A model generated the notes under the pieces. It did not search any database. It saw only the letters and a list, made by a program, of their open reading frames with translations, and was not told where the DNA came from. Source: Treponema sp. (GTDB lineage Bacteria; Spirochaetota; Spirochaetia; Treponematales; Breznakiellaceae). Taken from it: a DNA stretch of 9,010 bases. How positions within the stretch are numbered: the stretch's first letter is position 1; each line of letters starts with the position of its first letter. A program made the translations under genes and the position numbers. Location of the stretch: positions 1 to 9,010 of the forward strand of contig JAIRMT010000160.1 of NCBI GenBank assembly GCA_031258505.1, given 5' to 3'. Positions 7,230-9,010 of this stretch are shown piece by piece.

Positions 7230-7876
7230 TCCGTGTTGAAATCATCGCAAACCATTCGGTTGAAGAGAACATTCTGGAAGCGTTTCAGGCAGAGGGTGTT
7301 GCTAAGTATTATACCAAGTTTCCCACAATCTTCGGCGTAGGCTCATCAGGACCGCGCATGGGCGACGCGATATGGCCCGAAGAGAACTTCGCCATAGTAG
7401 TCTGGTGCGAAAAAGACGAGGCTGAGAGCATAGAACGCGCCATAGCTGCGGTTAAACAGCAGTTCCCGGACGAAGGCATCAAGCTGTTCAAGATGGAACC
7501 GTCATCCGTGTCAGAGGTGAAGGTCGTAACCGCGCCGCAAGTCCTTGTTGTACCACCAGTTCCGCCAAGCGCTGGTCCCGCGTGGACATCGGCAGATGCG
7601 TTATCAGTATTACCCGAGGCAAGCGCTGAACCAGCGCCGCTAGTAGAATCAGCAGCCCCGGCTGAATCACTCGTTGAGACGCTTGAGAGTGATTCGCCGA
7701 AACCCCTGGTCAGTACAGACTTTGCCGCCGAGGAAATGACATTCAAGGCATCCACACCGCCGCCGCTTAAACCGACAGACAAAGCCCCGTCTGAGGAGCC
7801 GCTGTCTCGGTCTAATCAGGAACAACTATGGATTTCATCGCCGCCGGCTCGCGGGATGGAGGAAGAGAACATCTAG
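7226..7876 (+). CDS. PII-like, RND-transporter-associated protein with long low-complexity tail
   Basis: Small cytoplasmic protein of 216 residues. Residues 1-90 look like a ferredoxin-like PII-type domain: a beta-strand start (MIRVEIIANHSV), a helix (about 12-23), the conserved-looking segment GVGSSGPRMGDAIWPEENF (37-55), a strand (IVVWCEK) and a second helix (64-80) ending PDEGIKLFKM. This pattern is what I know from the PG0541 family of transporter-associated proteins, which sit beside RND pump genes and are usually about 100 residues long. The name is from memory and unverified. Residues 91-216 form a Pro/Ala/Ser/Glu-rich, probably disordered tail that ends LWISSPPARGMEEENI. No signal peptide or membrane segment is visible. 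The ATG overlaps the pump's stop codon (ATGA), with a strong AGGGGAGG 7 bases upstream, so translation is coupled to the pump. By analogy with PII proteins that control membrane transporters it may sense a ligand and gate the pump; this is inference. Confidence 0.75.
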   Translation: MIRVEIIANHSVEENILEAFQAEGVAKYYTKFPTIFGVGSSGPRMGDAIWPEENFAIVVWCEKDEAESIERAIAAVKQQFPDEGIKLFKMEPSSVSEVKVVTAPQVLVVPPVPPSAGPAWTSADALSVLPEASAEPAPLVESAAPAESLVETLESDSPKPLVSTDFAAEEMTFKASTPPPLKPTDKAPSEEPLSRSNQEQLWISSPPARGMEEENI

Positions 7877-7887
7877 TAAGAAAACAT

Positions 7888-7939
7888 AAGAGGAGTAAAG
7901 TCCGCTGATTTTCGCAGATTAAAGAGGAATAAAATCCGC
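7888..7939 (+). repeat. Imperfect 18-base direct repeat, 34-base period
   Basis: AAGAGGAGTAAAGTCCGC at 7888-7905 recurs as AAGAGGAATAAAATCCGC at 7922-7939, with 16 of 18 bases equal. The first copy also forms the left arm of the inverted repeat 7897-7965, so direct and inverted repeats are nested. Short motifs of the kind CGCAGATT/AATCTGCG are, as far as I recall, common as dispersed intergenic repeats in several bacterial groups. Confidence 0.7.
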
Positions 7940-7970
7940 ATTAGTCTGCGCAATCTGCGGACTTTTACTT
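7897..7970 (+). terminator. Large imperfect hairpin after the efflux operon, probable terminator
   Basis: AAAGTCCGC at 7897-7905 is the exact reverse complement of GCGGACTTT at 7957-7965. The stem can extend inward, imperfectly, through GATT and CGCAGA pairing between about 7906-7920 and 7943-7956, leaving a loop of roughly 22 bases. The right arm runs into TTTTACTTTAG, a moderate T-rich tract. It begins 20 bases after the stop codon of the last operon gene, the expected place for a terminator. The large loop and interrupted T-run make it less than ideal; a mobile repeat is the alternative. Confidence 0.45.
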
Positions 7971-7997
7971 TAGGGTTAGTCCCGAAGGTGTTTAACT

Positions 7998-8012
7998 GCG
8001 GCCTTATGCCGG
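7998..8012. repeat. Near copy of the hairpin motif found at 1312-1326
   Basis: GCGGCCTTATGCCGG matches 13 of 15 bases of the hairpin upstream of the channel gene. CGGC and GCCG can pair around a CTTAT loop. The copies flank the operon on either side; with so short a motif chance is a real possibility. Confidence 0.3.
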
Positions 8013-8064
8013 GCGGCGCGGGGCTGCGGTTTCATTCTTGGGGAAGCCTGAGCAAGCGACTTAC

Positions 8065-8099
8065 GCGTCTCCGTCTATGCTCAGAGCGTCTCCGTCTAT
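8065..8099. repeat. Perfect 14-base direct repeat, 21-base period
   Basis: GCGTCTCCGTCTAT occurs at 8065-8078 and again at 8086-8099, separated by the 7 bases GCTCAGA. On the minus strand the 21-base period would read as a repeated peptide SIDGDAL, but I do not believe that frame is a gene. A local slippage duplication or a fragment of a dispersed repeat fits. Confidence 0.75.
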
Positions 8100-8100
8100 A

Positions 8101-8364
8101 AAATTGTATACAACCTCTGTCGTATATGCTCTTTTTCGCGGCGGTTCCCGTAACCTACGGTTACGTTTTCCGAACACCTTCCGCAAAAAGCGCGGGCAGT
8201 GCGGGCATATCCCTGCGCCCCGCCTATTTTTTTGTTCTCCATGTATGCCGTCCACCTTTATTGCATACGCCGTCAAGCGGGTTTGTTTACACCGCTTATA
8301 AGCAGTCCGCATTTTGTGCATTTCCACAATCCCATACAATCATCCCTTGGCTTAAATTGTATAC
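8101..8364. repeat. Pair of exact AAATTGTATAC copies 253 bases apart
   Basis: The 11-base word AAATTGTATAC occurs at 8101-8111 and 8354-8364 in the same orientation. The first copy is extended into the perfect 10-base palindrome TTGTATACAA (8104-8113). The copies bracket 242 bases with no credible gene. They could be target duplications around a small non-autonomous element or two binding sites; I found no matching terminal inverted repeats just inside them. Confidence 0.4.
8149..8165. repeat. 7-bp perfect hairpin followed by four T
   Basis: CGTAACC (8149-8155) and GGTTACG (8159-8165) pair around the 3-base loop TAC, and TTTTC follows on the plus strand. The form is that of a weak intrinsic terminator, but no called plus-strand gene ends just before it, and the operon already has a hairpin at 7897-7970. 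It may be a backup terminator or part of a repeat. Confidence 0.4.
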
Positions 8365-8397
8365 CTGTTTCAAAACGCGATCGAGTTTTGAAACAGG
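8364..8397. repeat. Perfect 13-bp inverted repeat at the 3' end of the reverse-strand gene
   Basis: CCTGTTTCAAAAC (8364-8376) and GTTTTGAAACAGG (8385-8397) are exact reverse complements around the 8-base loop GCGATCGA, which contains the palindrome CGATCG. The structure starts 2 bases after the stop codon of the minus-strand gene, so it could protect or end that transcript. Neither strand has a T-run directly after the stem, so a Rho-independent terminator is not certain. Its left arm abuts the second AAATTGTATAC copy. Confidence 0.8.
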
Positions 8398-8399
8398 CT

Positions 8400-9010
8400 C
8401 TACGCCGCTCCAGAACCATTGCCGCTTTCAATATCTACTTTGATATAAATAGGTAATGACACGTTAATTTTTGACAAACGGTTAATGTCTTTTTCAATAT
8501 TCCCAAGCATGGCGTTGCCAATATTGCTAATATACTGCAACGCTATTTTTTTATCGTACGAAGCTTTTATCCAATAGTAGGCTTGGACAGTAAACAGGAG
8601 AGTCTGCCATTTGGGATTAGTATTATATTTCTCCCAAAATTTGTTATTGACATTGTCAAGGCTAATTTTTTCAGGCGACTTCTTATCGAATAGTTTTCTT
8701 GGAATTTTAATCGCCCCCAAAATTTCCTCTATGATGGATTTTGCAGTTCCAAGCCAATCTTTAAGAGTTTGTTGCAAATTGTGCGGATATTTTGACAAAT
8801 CTTCATCATCACTAATATGAAATGAATCAAAAATAATTTTTCTGACATTAGACATTGATAAATCAGACGTTCTTCTTATCAAATTGAGAATCTCTTCAAT
8901 GAATGGGTTGTTTGATGAATATGTCGAATCCGGATAAAAGGACATTACATAAAACTGCGGGATTCTACTGTTGTCGCTGAGTGTTTTCTTAACGCTGTCA
9001 ACATAGTTTT
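8400..9010 (-). CDS. Unrecognised AT-rich protein, 5' end beyond the right edge
   Basis: I do not recognise the family. The frame is open on the minus strand from the right window edge to the TAG at 8400-8402, giving at least 202 residues. An ATG at 8943-8945 is possible, but the frame continues upstream without a stop (NYVDSVKKTLSDNSRIPQFYV before MSFYPDS), so the true start is probably outside the window. The protein has charged, helix-prone stretches (NPFIEEILNLIRR, TLKDWLGTAKSIIEEILG), an aromatic segment WQTLLFTVQAYYWIKASYD, and the C-terminus VDIESGNGSGAA. No signal peptide, membrane helix or catalytic motif is evident in the visible part. Two 60-base lines counted here have 22 and 15 G+C, against 33 in a line inside the pump gene, which suggests a different origin, possibly horizontal transfer. 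It converges on the efflux operon and shares no operon with it. Confidence 0.65.
   Translation of the reverse strand, partial: NYVDSVKKTLSDNSRIPQFYVMSFYPDSTYSSNNPFIEEILNLIRRTSDLSMSNVRKIIFDSFHISDDEDLSKYPHNLQQTLKDWLGTAKSIIEEILGAIKIPRKLFDKKSPEKISLDNVNNKFWEKYNTNPKWQTLLFTVQAYYWIKASYDKKIALQYISNIGNAMLGNIEKDINRLSKINVSLPIYIKVDIESGNGSGAA

Larger units (their letters stand above)
7877..8399. other. Gene-free, repeat-rich spacer between the operon and the reverse-strand gene
   Basis: This 523-base stretch has several overlapping short open frames on both strands (for example around 8038-8301, 8061-8339 and 8126-8443). None has a convincing ribosome site or a recognisable domain, and they contradict one another, so I call none of them. 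It holds the operon's probable terminator, two sets of short direct repeats, two hairpins and a repeated AAATTGTATAC motif, listed separately. The density of small repeats suggests remnants of dispersed elements. I see no tRNA or transposase. Confidence 0.6.

Noticed and set aside
7309..7782. 157-codon open frame on the minus strand within the PII-like gene
   Set aside because: Its Ser/Ala/Gly/Thr-rich translation is the mirror of the low-complexity tail on the plus strand; a shadow frame.
8061..8339. 92-codon minus-strand frame in the spacer, basic and Arg-rich (FGKRNRRLREPPRKRAY)
   Set aside because: It overlaps equally long plus-strand frames, spans the direct repeats and the hairpin, and lacks a clear ribosome site or family. 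Possibly translated repeat sequence; not called as a gene.
7877..8399. CRISPR array
   Set aside because: The repeats are two-copy only, with differing periods (34 and 21 bases) and no regular spacers.
8126..8456. Overlapping plus-strand frames of 105 and 85 codons
   Set aside because: They run through the perfect hairpin and into the 3' end of the reverse-strand gene, and have no family features.
8400..8945. ATG at 8943-8945 as the certain start of the reverse-strand gene
   Set aside because: The same frame continues without a stop to the window edge with protein-like sequence, so the start is likely outside.

Overview
The window holds one complete drug-efflux operon read left to right. A 5'-truncated TetR-type regulator gene precedes it. 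A 523-base gene-free stretch follows, and then an AT-rich gene on the opposite strand that runs off the right edge. The best taxonomic reading is a spirochaete, perhaps a Treponema-like host-associated species. The order outer-membrane factor, adaptor, RND pump matches the Borrelia besC-besA-besB locus as I recall it. The lipoprotein adaptor lacks the usual alpha-helical hairpin, as BesA does. The operon is moderately GC-rich (33 of 60 bases in one line counted inside the pump gene). This assignment is an inference from family features, not a database result.

Layout: 1-1236 (+) is a double TetR regulator, with two TetR helix-turn-helix units in one chain, and the window starts inside the first. 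The 204-base gap 1237-1440 holds an inverted repeat that could be an operator and a small hairpin. Next come 1441-2925, a TolC-family outer-membrane channel; 2922-3905, a periplasmic adaptor lipoprotein; 3915-7229, an HAE1-type RND inner-membrane pump; and 7226-7876, a PII-like small protein of the kind found beside RND pumps (the PG0541 family, as I recall the name), with a long Pro/Ala/Ser/Glu-rich tail. The four operon genes overlap by 4 bases, are separated by 9 bases, or overlap by 4 bases, so they are almost certainly co-transcribed and translationally coupled.

How it works together (family knowledge plus inference): the pump takes up amphiphilic compounds from the membrane or periplasm using proton motive force, the adaptor joins it to the channel, and the channel discharges outside. 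The TetR gene upstream probably represses the operon, and perhaps itself, until a ligand binds. The PII-like protein lies exactly where a post-translational regulator or sensor of the pump would be expected; its role is not proven.

The gene-free stretch 7877-8399 carries several short repeats and hairpins, including a likely operon terminator and a perfect 13-bp stem that abuts the 3' end of the reverse-strand gene. That gene (from the right edge to 8400) is much poorer in G+C (22/60 and 15/60 in two lines counted), has no recognised family, and may be a horizontal acquisition. I saw no tRNA, rRNA, CRISPR array or transposase gene.
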